Positions 37,651 through 46,050 of a stretch of DNA of 64,000 bases are shown piece after piece. Origin of the DNA: JAFNAG01 sp963824985. Lineage in GTDB: Bacteria; Acidobacteriota; UBA6911. Within the stretch, counting starts at the first letter, position 1. Each line of letters begins with the position of its first letter. The stretch is from positions 124,001 to 188,000 of the forward strand of contig CAWGRQ010000031.1 in the NCBI GenBank assembly GCA_963824985.1, read 5' to 3'. Under the pieces are notes generated by a model that did not search any database, had not been told where the DNA came from, and saw nothing but the letters and a program-made list of their open reading frames with translations. The position numbers were made by a program, and so were the translations under genes.

Positions 37651-38067
37651 CTACAGATGAGCGGCACGGGCAATAGCGGTCGCGAAAGAACGGAAATCAT
37701 CGAGTCTGGTGGTTAGGATACTATAGACCATGGACCAGTTGATCTGTTGATAGGAATGCACGGCTATGTTCCGGAATCCTACGGCCCGCTTCATGCGAGC
37801 AGCGAGATCGGCGGAAATCACTCCGGCACGTTCCAGATGGTTGAAGGCTTCCGCCATGGTCGATGGAGCAGCGAGATCTGCATCGGCGATAATGTGTGAT
37901 GCCAGATCGACGCAAAGCTGAACGGCGCGCTCCAGATTAAGACAGACAATATCCTGGAGATCATAGTCGCCCTGCAGCAAGGTGACCGACTCTGGGGTCT
38001 TTTCTTTCAGACGCCGCACGCATCGCCGGAGCGATTCGAGCTTGGTGCTGACGATTTCCTTATCCAT
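37651..38067 (-). CDS. hepT: HepT-like HEPN toxin (DUF86)
   Basis: A 138-residue all-helical HEPN protein. The RNase/AMPylation motif RX4HXY is intact as R99-NIAV-H104-S-Y106. In characterised HepT/MntA systems the HEPN protein is a ribonuclease toxin, and the cognate MNT antitoxin adds AMP to the motif tyrosine to silence it. It overlaps the 3' end of the upstream mntA by 8 bp, so the two are translationally coupled. The pair lies between two copies of a deleted transposon, consistent with horizontal movement. Confidence 0.92.
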   Translation of the reverse strand: MDKEIVSTKLESLRRCVRRLKEKTPESVTLLQGDYDLQDIVCLNLERAVQLCVDLASHIIADADLAAPSTMAEAFNHLERAGVISADLAARMKRAVGFRNIAVHSYQQINWSMVYSILTTRLDDFRSFATAIARAAHL

Positions 38068-38461
38068 TGAGAAATCGCTCCCTACGCTCTTTGAGAATGC
38101 GATAATGATAAGGCATTAGGTCGGCTTCCAGAAACAGCATGCGCGAAATGATTCCGGCATAGAGGGCCTTGTCGGCGTTCTGGATTACGACCGCCCCCGA
38201 CAATGCCTTGTTCATGATTGGCCCTGTATCGGCCAGTAGATCGATCAGGTCAACTTCGCGATTGGTGACGGCCGAAAACTCCTCAATCAGGTTCAGCCGC
38301 GCTTCGGGCGAGAGCGCCTGGGCGCCCGCGACCGCGATGTCCACATCGCTGTCCGGTTTGGATAAGCCGGATGCATGCGAACCAAACAGCAGACACAACC
38401 GGATTTCCGGGTGCCGCCGCAGAACAGCACGCAGCTTTTCGTCAAGGTCTTGCATGGCCAT
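38060..38461 (-). CDS. mntA: MntA-like minimal nucleotidyltransferase antitoxin
   Basis: A 133-residue MNT-fold nucleotidyltransferase. The catalytic motif GSX10DXD is intact: G27-S28 and D39-V-D41 in FGSHASGLSKPDSDVDIAV. It probably AMPylates HepT. Two in-frame ATGs (38461 and 38455) are possible starts. It is the first gene of the two-gene operon and ends 8 bp inside hepT. Confidence 0.92.
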   Translation of the reverse strand: MAMQDLDEKLRAVLRRHPEIRLCLLFGSHASGLSKPDSDVDIAVAGAQALSPEARLNLIEEFSAVTNREVDLIDLLADTGPIMNKALSGAVVIQNADKALYAGIISRMLFLEADLMPYHYRILKERRERFLNG

Positions 38462-38727
38462 ATTTTACTACGTCTGTCCTCACCGAGACACTGAGATTAA
38501 GCAAATTGCTGTTCTCCGGGCTCCATGAAGGAACAGGTGTATCGACTGACGATCAGATTGCGGCCCGGAGGCTCGTTTATTGCCCGCTATGCCAGAATGG
38601 CGGAGCGGCAGCTCGAGCACTCGCCGGGGAATGGAAATCGCTCACCGGCCCGGCCGCCGGCACATCCCATCCACCGCTTGGAGAGCCTCCGGAATCGAAG
38701 CAACCGCCCCGCGCGGTGCTTCAGGAG

Positions 38728-41244
38728 TCACTCGCTGCGCAGTGCGACGAGCGGATCCACTCGTGCCGCGCGGCGCGCCGGCAGCCAGCTCGCCAGCACG
38801 GCGATCAGGATAAGGATCGGCACCACCAGCAGCACCGCCGTCACGTTCTGCAGCGTGAATCCAAGCAGATTTGCTTTCACCATCTGAATCCCTGCCAGCG
38901 TCACCGGCAGCCCGATGGCCAGGGCGATGGTCGTCACCAGCACGCCGTGCCGGAAGAAGTGTCGTACGACGTCGCCGGGGGTCGCCCCTATCGCCAGCCG
39001 CACTCCGATCTCCCGCGTGCGCTGCGCGACGGCGAACGCGATGATCCCATAGAGACCGAGGGACGCGAGCAGCAGGGCGGCGGTTCCCACCGCGAAGGCC
39101 GCCAGGTGCGACTGCGCCGTTTCGTGCTCGCGACCAGCGTACTGCTCGGCCAGCGTCGCCTCGTCATCCACGGTCGCGAACGGATCCACCTCCCGGATCG
39201 CCGAGCGGATCCCCGGCACGAGCGCACGCGCGTCGGGGCCGGACGAGCGAACCGCGATCGTCGCCGTCCAGACCATCCCGGCGTTCGACAGCGGCGCAAA
39301 CACGCGCGGGGTGCCGGGTTCGTCCTCGTACGGCGCGGCCCCGGCGACTCCGATCACCTCAAGCGACGTGGTCGTATCACCAGGGCTGGCGCCCTGGATC
39401 CGGAACGACATGGACGGATCGACGACGCGCGGACGCCGGATCAGCCGCTTCCCGATCGGATCCTCGCCCGGCCAGAGGCTTTGGGCCGCATCCTTGCTGA
39501 CGACGACCGCCAGCGACCCGGCGCGATCCTCGCCGGTGCCGATGCCGCGGCCTCGGAGGATGGGGACGCCGAGGGTCGAGAACCAGCCCGCGGAGACATT
39601 CACCTGGGCCATTTCCGTGCTGATGCGGTCTCCCGCGGCGCCGGTCGCCTCGAAGGTCCCGCGTCCGCCGCCGGCGCTGATCGCTGCGGACGCCACCCCC
39701 GGCACTGACTCCAGCCGCTGCCGCACGAGTCCGAGCACCGGGCCGCCGGCGGAGCCGGCCGCATCCTGTGTCTCGAGAGCCGACTGCCCGGGCGTGGCCG
39801 GGCGGAAGACCTCTGAGGACATCGTGACGACTGACTCCGGTGCGCGCCCGGCGCCGGCGCCGGCGCCAGGGCGCAGGTCGGCGAGGACCAGCGAGGTGAC
39901 GACCAGCACGGGTTGACTGCACGCGAGCTGGACGATGACGAACAACGCCTGCAGCCGCGAGCGGCTGACGGCGTGCGTGCCGCCGTTTTTCATCGCCTCG
40001 TTGATCCCCGCGCGCGAGGCGTGCAGCGCGGGAGCCAGCCCGAACACGATGGTCGTGATGAGCGCGAACATCGCCGCGAAGGCGAACGTTGCCGGTTCGG
40101 GCTGCAGCCCGTAAATGACCCCCGGGATCGTCGCATAGGCCACCTTCACCGCGATGACGTAAAGCAGCAGCCCGAGCAGCGCCGCCGCCAGCGCCAGGAC
40201 GAGAGACTCCGTAAGCAACTGACGCACGATGCGGAGCCGGGTGGCGCCGAGCGACAGGCGCACGCCGATCTCGCGCCGGCGCGCCACGGCGCGTCCCAGC
40301 AGGAGCGCGCTGACGTTGGTGCAGGTGATCACGACGATGAGCGCGGCGACGAGAATGAAGGACACGATGGTCTCGCTCGTGTTCCTGCTCTCGCGCGGCA
40401 TTCCCGTCAGCCGCTCGGCATGGATGGCCAGGTTGCGGTGCGCCGCCGGGTCCTCCCGTGCGATGCGCGCCGCCAGCGGGGCCGTGAGCGGAGCGACCGC
40501 GTCGGCTGCCACCCCGTCGGCAAGGCGCGCGGCCGCGCGGAGCGACATCGCATCGCGACGGGCCGGGAAGTTCGCGTCCGCCTCGAGGAGCGGGCGCGCG
40601 CCGAGCGGAATCCAGATGGCGTTGCTTCCCATGCTCGATATATTGACGCCGGCGAAGAGCGGCGGCGCGACACCGACGATTGTGAAGGGGCGGTCCATGA
40701 CGCGGATCGTGCTGCCGATCGCGTCGGGATTCCCGTCAAAGTGTGCCTGCCAGAGGGAGTGACCGATCACCACGATCGGCTCGGGCGATTCGTCAGCGCC
40801 ATCGGGGAACCGCGTGCCGGCGGCCATCGAGACGCCAAGCAGGCGGAAGTAATTCGCGGTGGTGTACGACGTCATAACGGACCGGGCGCCATCTCCGAAG
40901 TCGGCCGCGAGCGCCGTTGCCTGCCATGCAGCCACGTCCTCGAAAACGTCGCGCAGGCCACGGAGATCCTGCACGTCCCGGTAGGAGAGCGAGACGGCAG
41001 CAGGCCCACCGCTTTCTTTGCGCGCCACAGTTGCCGTCAACCGGGCGAGCCGCGGCGAGTCCTTGATTCCGGGCGCAGCACGCCAGGCATAGACGTCCAG
41101 GGTGGTGAGCAGGCCCGCGTTGATGCCGATGCCAAGGGCGATCACCGCGATTACGATCCCGGAGAAGAGGGGCGTCCGAGCGATCTGTCGCAGCGCGAAT
41201 CGTACGTCGCCAGCCAGCGTCGGGAGAAAGCCGAACAGAGCCAT
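38728..41244 (-). CDS. ADOP-family ABC permease (FtsX/MacB-like)
   Basis: An 838-residue permease with the duplicated FtsX/MacB architecture: helix 1 at about 22-45, MacB periplasmic domain 1, three helices (about 285-420), a second helix and periplasmic domain, and three C-terminal helices. DVRFALRQIARTPLFSG and EIGVRLSLGATRLRIVRQLL are family hallmarks, and the end REIGVRLAIGATPGDVVRHFF repeats the motif. These acidobacterial duplicated orphan permeases usually lack a linked ATPase, as here. One odd feature is the Ala/Gly-rich linker near residue 470 (PGAGAGAGRAPE). It lies inside the transposon-bracketed segment. Confidence 0.9.
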   Translation of the reverse strand: MALFGFLPTLAGDVRFALRQIARTPLFSGIVIAVIALGIGINAGLLTTLDVYAWRAAPGIKDSPRLARLTATVARKESGGPAAVSLSYRDVQDLRGLRDVFEDVAAWQATALAADFGDGARSVMTSYTTANYFRLLGVSMAAGTRFPDGADESPEPIVVIGHSLWQAHFDGNPDAIGSTIRVMDRPFTIVGVAPPLFAGVNISSMGSNAIWIPLGARPLLEADANFPARRDAMSLRAAARLADGVAADAVAPLTAPLAARIAREDPAAHRNLAIHAERLTGMPRESRNTSETIVSFILVAALIVVITCTNVSALLLGRAVARRREIGVRLSLGATRLRIVRQLLTESLVLALAAALLGLLLYVIAVKVAYATIPGVIYGLQPEPATFAFAAMFALITTIVFGLAPALHASRAGINEAMKNGGTHAVSRSRLQALFVIVQLACSQPVLVVTSLVLADLRPGAGAGAGRAPESVVTMSSEVFRPATPGQSALETQDAAGSAGGPVLGLVRQRLESVPGVASAAISAGGGRGTFEATGAAGDRISTEMAQVNVSAGWFSTLGVPILRGRGIGTGEDRAGSLAVVVSKDAAQSLWPGEDPIGKRLIRRPRVVDPSMSFRIQGASPGDTTTSLEVIGVAGAAPYEDEPGTPRVFAPLSNAGMVWTATIAVRSSGPDARALVPGIRSAIREVDPFATVDDEATLAEQYAGREHETAQSHLAAFAVGTAALLLASLGLYGIIAFAVAQRTREIGVRLAIGATPGDVVRHFFRHGVLVTTIALAIGLPVTLAGIQMVKANLLGFTLQNVTAVLLVVPILILIAVLASWLPARRAARVDPLVALRSE

Positions 41245-41407
41245 TGCAGCACCTCATTCGGATGGCGGCACCTTGCGCTCGGCTCCATGGCCCCACCCCG
41301 CCCGGAGTATCATCCCCGCGTGCCGGCGCACGATGGCCGATCATAGCACGCTCATCGCAACCGGCCAAGCATGGCGCTTGTGGACGCATTCGTATATCGT
41401 GATCCGT

Positions 41408-41927
41408 CCTGTGCCTTGCCAAAATCGGCTTCGGGTCGAATTGGCGCACGGCGGCATACGGACAATCTTAGCTGTGGCAATGGCATCCTGGATTTGACCG
41501 CGGCGTATGCCCAGGGTCGAATTGCAGACGACCATGAAAAGAAACAGGCCGATATCCTATCCTCACAAGGATCAGGCAAGCAAAATCCCAATTACGCAGC
41601 ACGGCGTTCGTAATGGTGGTGAAGGCCACCGACCTCAGGAATCTCAATGACCTCGCCGAGACTGATCGCCTGGATCGGCCGAGGCTCCGGGGCATCCTTG
41701 TCAAGCGATAGGTGGGTGCGATATTTATGATAATAACGGTTGCGTTTCAGGATTGCCAGCTGTTGTCGCAGCGCGAGATTTTCGAGGGCCAGCTCAGTTT
41801 GATTCTTAAGCACAGATCTTAGAAACGAAAACAATAAAAACAACTCTTCCATCATGATTCAGAAGCCTGCTTGCTGGAGACGCTAAGGTCAATAGTTTCA
41901 ACGTGGATGGAATTTTGGCAACGGAGT
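41408..41927 (-). mobile_element. Deleted transposon derivative, copy 2 (N-C fused transposase)
   Basis: A 520-bp element with the same ends as 37132-37570. Its minus-strand reading frame (41592-41855, 87 residues) joins the transposase N-terminus (SVLKNQTELALENLALRQQL) directly to the C-terminus (THLSLDKDAPEPRP, then PEVGGLHHHYERRAA). The roughly 250-residue catalytic core has been deleted precisely in frame. It is a non-autonomous derivative that a full-length relative elsewhere could mobilise. The right end abuts a fragment of an ADOP gene. Confidence 0.78.
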
Positions 41928-42118
41928 ACGTCGTGTTTGCAGTGTTGTCCCTCTCCCTGGCGGTCGACGCTAACTTGGCGGTGTTTACCGTTGTTAATGC
42001 TCTTTGGTTACGACCAGCCCCGTTTCCAGATCCCGATCGGCTTGTCATGCTCATGCGCGAGACTGCGAACAGCGCGTCAAATGAATCGGCGACATTTACG
42101 CGCGCGAATCTGGCTGGC
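41928..42118 (+). pseudogene. ADOP permease fragment
   Basis: About 63 codons corresponding to the N-terminal helix and start of the periplasmic domain of an ADOP permease (FAVLSLSLAVDANLAVFTVV, then LWLRPAPFPDPDRLVMLM). No start codon or downstream body remains. It begins at the right end of transposon copy 2, which suggests the element inserted into or recombined within an ADOP gene. Confidence 0.7.
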
Positions 42119-42400
42119 GAGCTGATAGCCGCAGGCTCGACGTCGCGCCCCGCTCCGCCTCCCTGTTTTCACCTCCTGCGCGCGCTTGCCCGAATGCTGC
42201 TGCCCCTTCCCGTCTGAATACCGGGGATATTTCCCGATCCCTCCCCGCCCATTTACCCCAGATTCACCCAACCCCTCAAGGCAATTGCTTATCATTCGCG
42301 GGCTCAAGCGCTTCCAAGATATTGCGCTGGGGGCGAAGCTGCTGGGTGGTGAACTAACCGATGTGGTAGCTATTAAATGATTTCTGGGGTACGCGCAGGG

Positions 42401-42700
42401 CTACCTCGCACTCGACTTTCGGATTACCCGATACCCGGCTCGGGCGCGAACCTTTATGCCGGCCCTTTCAACGGTGACTTGGATGCGTCGGAAAGATCCG
42501 CTCCCCAACGGACCGGCAGGGTAATAGCAGAGGGTGTATTGATGACGCAACTCTTCGGCAATAGACGAGAATGCGATTGGCAGGTCAGCGCCTTTTGAGG
42601 CATTGAAAAGGCGTCCACCGCTGTTGGCGGCTAGCTCCTGCAAGTATCGTGCGCCGCGCTCATAGGCGACGACAGCGCCGGTGAACTCATATTTGGACAG
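42401..42700 (-). pseudogene. C-terminal remnant of a TIGR03436-type vWFA protein
   Basis: About 100 codons on the minus strand match the C-terminal end of the acidobacterial vWFA family: YLQELAANSGGRLFNASKGA, SIAEELRHQYTLCYYP and VERAGIKVRARAGYRV. The vWFA domain itself is missing. An intact relative, on the opposite strand, starts at 43408. Confidence 0.72.
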
Positions 42701-42731
42701 CAGCGTGCCGGGGTGAACGATGGATCCAAGG

Positions 42732-43058
42732 CTATTTGATCCGAAAAACCACCTTATGAATCCTGGAGCTGCGCTGATTTGCATCGGTAACTAGACGAGT
42801 CAGAGTCTTGCCGTTATCGGCTAGGATATAGGTATTGTCGCTTGGAAGGCTCACCATCGCCCTTGAGGTGACCGTGCCCGTAATGCGAAGAACATTCCCC
42901 TCCAGAACAGCTAGGTATTTGAAGGTGTTTTCGCCGGAGACCGTAGCGTGTTCAAAACCATCGATGGTGTATTCGATCGACGAATCACCATTTTCCGTCG
43001 TTCGGATCATCGTCAAGTGGTTGCCGGAATGAACGATGATGAGATCACCTTGACCCAT
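42732..43058 (-). pseudogene. Remnant of a small beta-barrel (lipocalin-like) protein
   Basis: A 108-codon open stretch, MIRTTENGDSSIEYTIDG to ADNGKTLTRLV, has the beta-strand pattern of small exported proteins that end in a KTLTxxxx repeat. It lacks a signal peptide and its natural start; the family normally begins with a secretion signal and a GTWKL strand. It overlaps the end of the adjacent vWFA remnant's frame. Function unknown. Confidence 0.4.
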
Positions 43059-43407
43059 AATTCATCGTCTTCCAGGGGCTCCGCTGCTGGCGTCGCATTC
43101 AGGACTCTGCGTCCCGGATAAGGATGAACGCGCCGTGCTTTGGGGTCCGGGGGTTCGAAGATGCCACGCAGGTGGCCGGTGAAGGCGCCTCGCCAGTTTG
43201 GAGCACCGATCCAAAGGGACCGTGGAGCGATTACGCCGATTGGCTCCGGAACACTCGCGGACGGCATTCGCCGGAGAATTCGTGAACCAATTGCCAGATC
43301 TGGAAATCTAAATTGTTCATACTGGCATTTATGTTAATTATGCCTGATGGGGATATCCGATCGACTAAACTGCCGGAATGTGACAGACAACTGAAGCGAA
43401 AGCGAAA
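43059..43407. other. Intergenic region without a recognisable gene
   Basis: Short open frames exist on both strands but none has a family signature or ribosome site. It is probably decayed sequence continuing the debris at 41928-43058, plus the promoter region of the vWFA gene at 43408. Confidence 0.4.
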
Positions 43408-45183
43408 ATGCCTCCTGGAAAAGTGATCTGTCATTACTTAAGCCCACGGTTGGGCCGACTGGCGCTTGTTGGCTTTGTCCTGTGCGTCTGCGGAACAGGG
43501 AGTTTTGCGTTTCAGGCGGGCTCCGGCCCCAAAGAAATCAGCGCCAACATTCGAACGTACTGGCCAAGAAGCCGATTCACATTGAGAGCGGACTCCAATC
43601 TAGTAGAAGTGGGCGTGGTTGTCCGGAACAATCGTGGCCGCGCGATCAGCGGTCTGGGCAAGGACGACTTCGAGATCGAAGACGCCGGCAGGAAGCAGGA
43701 CATCACGCTGTTTTCCGTCGAAACATCCACCCTAAAGCCCGAAACGGTGCACGAGACCGTAAAGACGGCTGTCAACACGGTGGTTGAGAGCCCGAGATAT
43801 CAGCTCCGGTACGTGGCCCTGCTCTTGGACGATTACAGCATGCCTTTTGCCCACCAGTTCTATGTAAAGGCGGCGGCCAGGCGTTTCGTCAGGGGGGGCT
43901 TGTCGCAGGGCGATCGCGTCGGACTGTTTACCACATCAGGAAAACAGATTGTGCCCTTTACCGACGACGGTGAGAAACTCGCAGCGGCTATCGACGGATA
44001 CAACTCCTTCCCTCGCGCTCCCGACGGCGGCATCTGCCCCAAACTGACGGCTTATGACGCCTATGTAATCGCAAATAGAATCGACTTCGAGACCCTGGCC
44101 GTCAAGTCGGAGGAACGCGCAGTCTGCTCCAGGGGAAGATCGCCACTTGCCGGCGGTCGTCGTCCTGGGCAAGTCGGCCACTGGCCTCCTCCGGGGACAG
44201 ATCCGGTGATGATGCAGGCCGAGGCTATGTGGACACAGATTCGCGATACTTCTATGCGAGCGCTGGAAACGATGGGAAGGCTCGTGGACTACATGGCGCA
44301 GTTGCCGGGAAGGAGAATGGTGCTGCTGGCGTCCTCCGGTTTCCTGGTGGGAACGCTTGAACGGGAGCAACAGGATGTTATCAACCGCGCGCTCCGGGCC
44401 GAGGTAGTCATCAATGCGATCGACGCCAAAGGGCTCTACGCCGAGGATCCGCCCGAGAAGTCTATGGGCTTCAACTTAGGTTCTTTGATTCGCATGGTAA
44501 GTTTGGGGACCAGGGATAAGGACCTCAGCAACGATATCATGGCGACTCTGACGATGAGCACGGGTGGCCTGTTCTTTCGCAACAACAACGATTTCGATCT
44601 CGGCTTTCGTGAGCTGGGCATGGTTCCCGAAGTTTCGTATCTCCTGGGCTTCTCGCCCAAAGGCGATTTCAATGGAAAGTATCACCGCCTCAAAGTGCGC
44701 GTGAAATCGCGAAATTCGTATTTGATCCAGGCACGACCAGGCTACTGGGCGGTTCCTGCCGAAGCACAGGAATCGGGAGAACGGGCTGTCGACCGCGAGG
44801 TGATGGGATCTGATACGCGGAAGGAGCTGCCCGCGTCTTTCGCGGCGGCACATTCCAAGGCGGAAAATGGAGGCCCGGCTCTTGACGTCGTGATACATCT
44901 CGATGTCCGGGAGTTTCACTTCCTCGAAAAGGACGGCGCACGCACCCAGATGATACTTTTCATTGCGGCGTTATTTGACAGTAATGGGCAGTTTGTGGCC
45001 GGTAAGGAAGCCGAAATTCGATTTGCGCTGAAGGAGCCCACTTACAATGGCATGATCGAAACCGGGTTGGACCTGTCGCTTACCTTGCAGGCGCCTCCGG
45101 GTGCATATCGCCTGCGCAGTGTGGCTCAGGATGCCATCGAAGGCAAGATTGTATCCTCGACACAGGAAGTCGAGATACGGTAA
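43408..45183 (+). CDS. TIGR03436-type vWFA-related exported protein
   Basis: A 591-residue protein of the acidobacterial vWFA-related family. A signal peptide or anchor (residues about 15-35, LALVGFVLCVCGTGSFAF) is followed by the family motif VEVGVVVRNNRGRAISGL with GKDDFEIEDAGRKQDITLF. A vWFA domain spans about 130-350; DDYSMP replaces the strict DxSxS metal site. The terminal domain has TGGLFFRNNNDFDLGFRELG and KVRVKSRNSYLIQARPGYWA. The weak MIDAS suggests altered metal binding. Members are exported and of unknown function. A truncated relative lies just upstream on the other strand. Confidence 0.85.
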   Translation: MPPGKVICHYLSPRLGRLALVGFVLCVCGTGSFAFQAGSGPKEISANIRTYWPRSRFTLRADSNLVEVGVVVRNNRGRAISGLGKDDFEIEDAGRKQDITLFSVETSTLKPETVHETVKTAVNTVVESPRYQLRYVALLLDDYSMPFAHQFYVKAAARRFVRGGLSQGDRVGLFTTSGKQIVPFTDDGEKLAAAIDGYNSFPRAPDGGICPKLTAYDAYVIANRIDFETLAVKSEERAVCSRGRSPLAGGRRPGQVGHWPPPGTDPVMMQAEAMWTQIRDTSMRALETMGRLVDYMAQLPGRRMVLLASSGFLVGTLEREQQDVINRALRAEVVINAIDAKGLYAEDPPEKSMGFNLGSLIRMVSLGTRDKDLSNDIMATLTMSTGGLFFRNNNDFDLGFRELGMVPEVSYLLGFSPKGDFNGKYHRLKVRVKSRNSYLIQARPGYWAVPAEAQESGERAVDREVMGSDTRKELPASFAAAHSKAENGGPALDVVIHLDVREFHFLEKDGARTQMILFIAALFDSNGQFVAGKEAEIRFALKEPTYNGMIETGLDLSLTLQAPPGAYRLRSVAQDAIEGKIVSSTQEVEIR

Positions 45184-45235
45184 ACGAACGCCACCTGGAT
45201 CGAGATGTTGGGGCCAGCCGTGGTTTGAATTGATC

Positions 45236-45304
45236 GAAATAGGGGACGTTCTCCGGTTTTGAACGCACCCGCGCCCTGAGCAATCGGAGAGCGTCCCCTA
45301 TTTC
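45236..45304. repeat. GGGGAC-type palindromic element, copy 2
   Basis: The left arm GAAATAGGGGACGTTCTCCG and the right arm (complement GAAATAGGGGACGCTCTCCG) differ at one base over 20 bp, with a loop of about 29 nt. It lies 52 nt downstream of the vWFA gene. It belongs with the palindromes at 6133 and 56863. Confidence 0.72.
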
Positions 45305-45419
45305 CGCCTATTTCCCGATAAGCGAGGCGGGACGGCGGGAGCGCGCCGCCGCTCCAATTTCTTGTTGGGCGGCCTCCTCGCTCTCCAGTGAGGTGTTGAG
45401 CATGTCTCAAGATATTCTG

Positions 45420-45869
45420 TCAGCTTTGTCCGCGGCCGGTCATGTAGTACCTCAGCCACAGGACCTCCCGAATAAGCAAGGCTGCTGTTCCAAGGCCAAA
45501 CAACCCAAATCCGGCCATCATCCCTCCGAAGGGAAACATCGCCAGGGTTCCGATAGTGCCTCCAACCAAAGACCACAGGAACGCCTCCTGAAATCCACTT
45601 TGGCGACGCTGGGTGAATCGCTCGACGACTAGCATGCCGAGGCCGAAACCAAAGGCCGTCACGACCGGAGCGGTGAGCGTGACTGCGAATGAAGGTGGCA
45701 CCGGCGGACGCGGCATGCGGACCAGGACGGCGACAAGCCAGACTGCAAACACGATGATTCCGCCCAGCAGTGAGCCCAGCAGCCGAAAACACGAACTCAA
45801 CATCGCCGACCCGCTGTGCCGCCACCAGTATGCCTTAGAATCGCCCATCCGGCGCTCAAATCCGGCCAT
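45420..45869 (-). CDS. Small membrane protein of unknown function
   Basis: An open frame of about 149 residues with four hydrophobic segments: SLLGGIIVFAVWLVAVLV, TLTAPVVTAFGFGLGMLVV, and two in LVGGTIGTLAMFPFGGMMAG to FGLFGLGTAALLI. No family was recognised. Start codons at 45869 and 45848 are both possible and neither has a strong ribosome site. The hydrophobic pattern supports a real gene, but expression is unproven. Confidence 0.45.
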   Translation of the reverse strand: MAGFERRMGDSKAYWWRHSGSAMLSSCFRLLGSLLGGIIVFAVWLVAVLVRMPRPPVPPSFAVTLTAPVVTAFGFGLGMLVVERFTQRRQSGFQEAFLWSLVGGTIGTLAMFPFGGMMAGFGLFGLGTAALLIREVLWLRYYMTGRGQS

Positions 45870-46050
45870 ATTAAGCCCGGCACACGGAGCCGATCCGTGT
45901 GCGTCCGCGTTCATCCGTGTTCCGAGATGCCGCGCGATATTTTCTTAATAAATCAAGCAGGCCGAATGGTTTAGCTGCCGCTGTCCCGGTCACAAACCCT
46001 GGAAAAGCGAACGCTCCATAACCAAGCCCCATCCCGCGCGGCCGCCATCT

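Noticed and set aside
37132..41927. The transposon-bracketed segment as a complete composite transposon
   Set aside because: Neither bracketing copy retains a transposase core, and no target duplication at the outer ends was evident, so active composite transposition is not supported.
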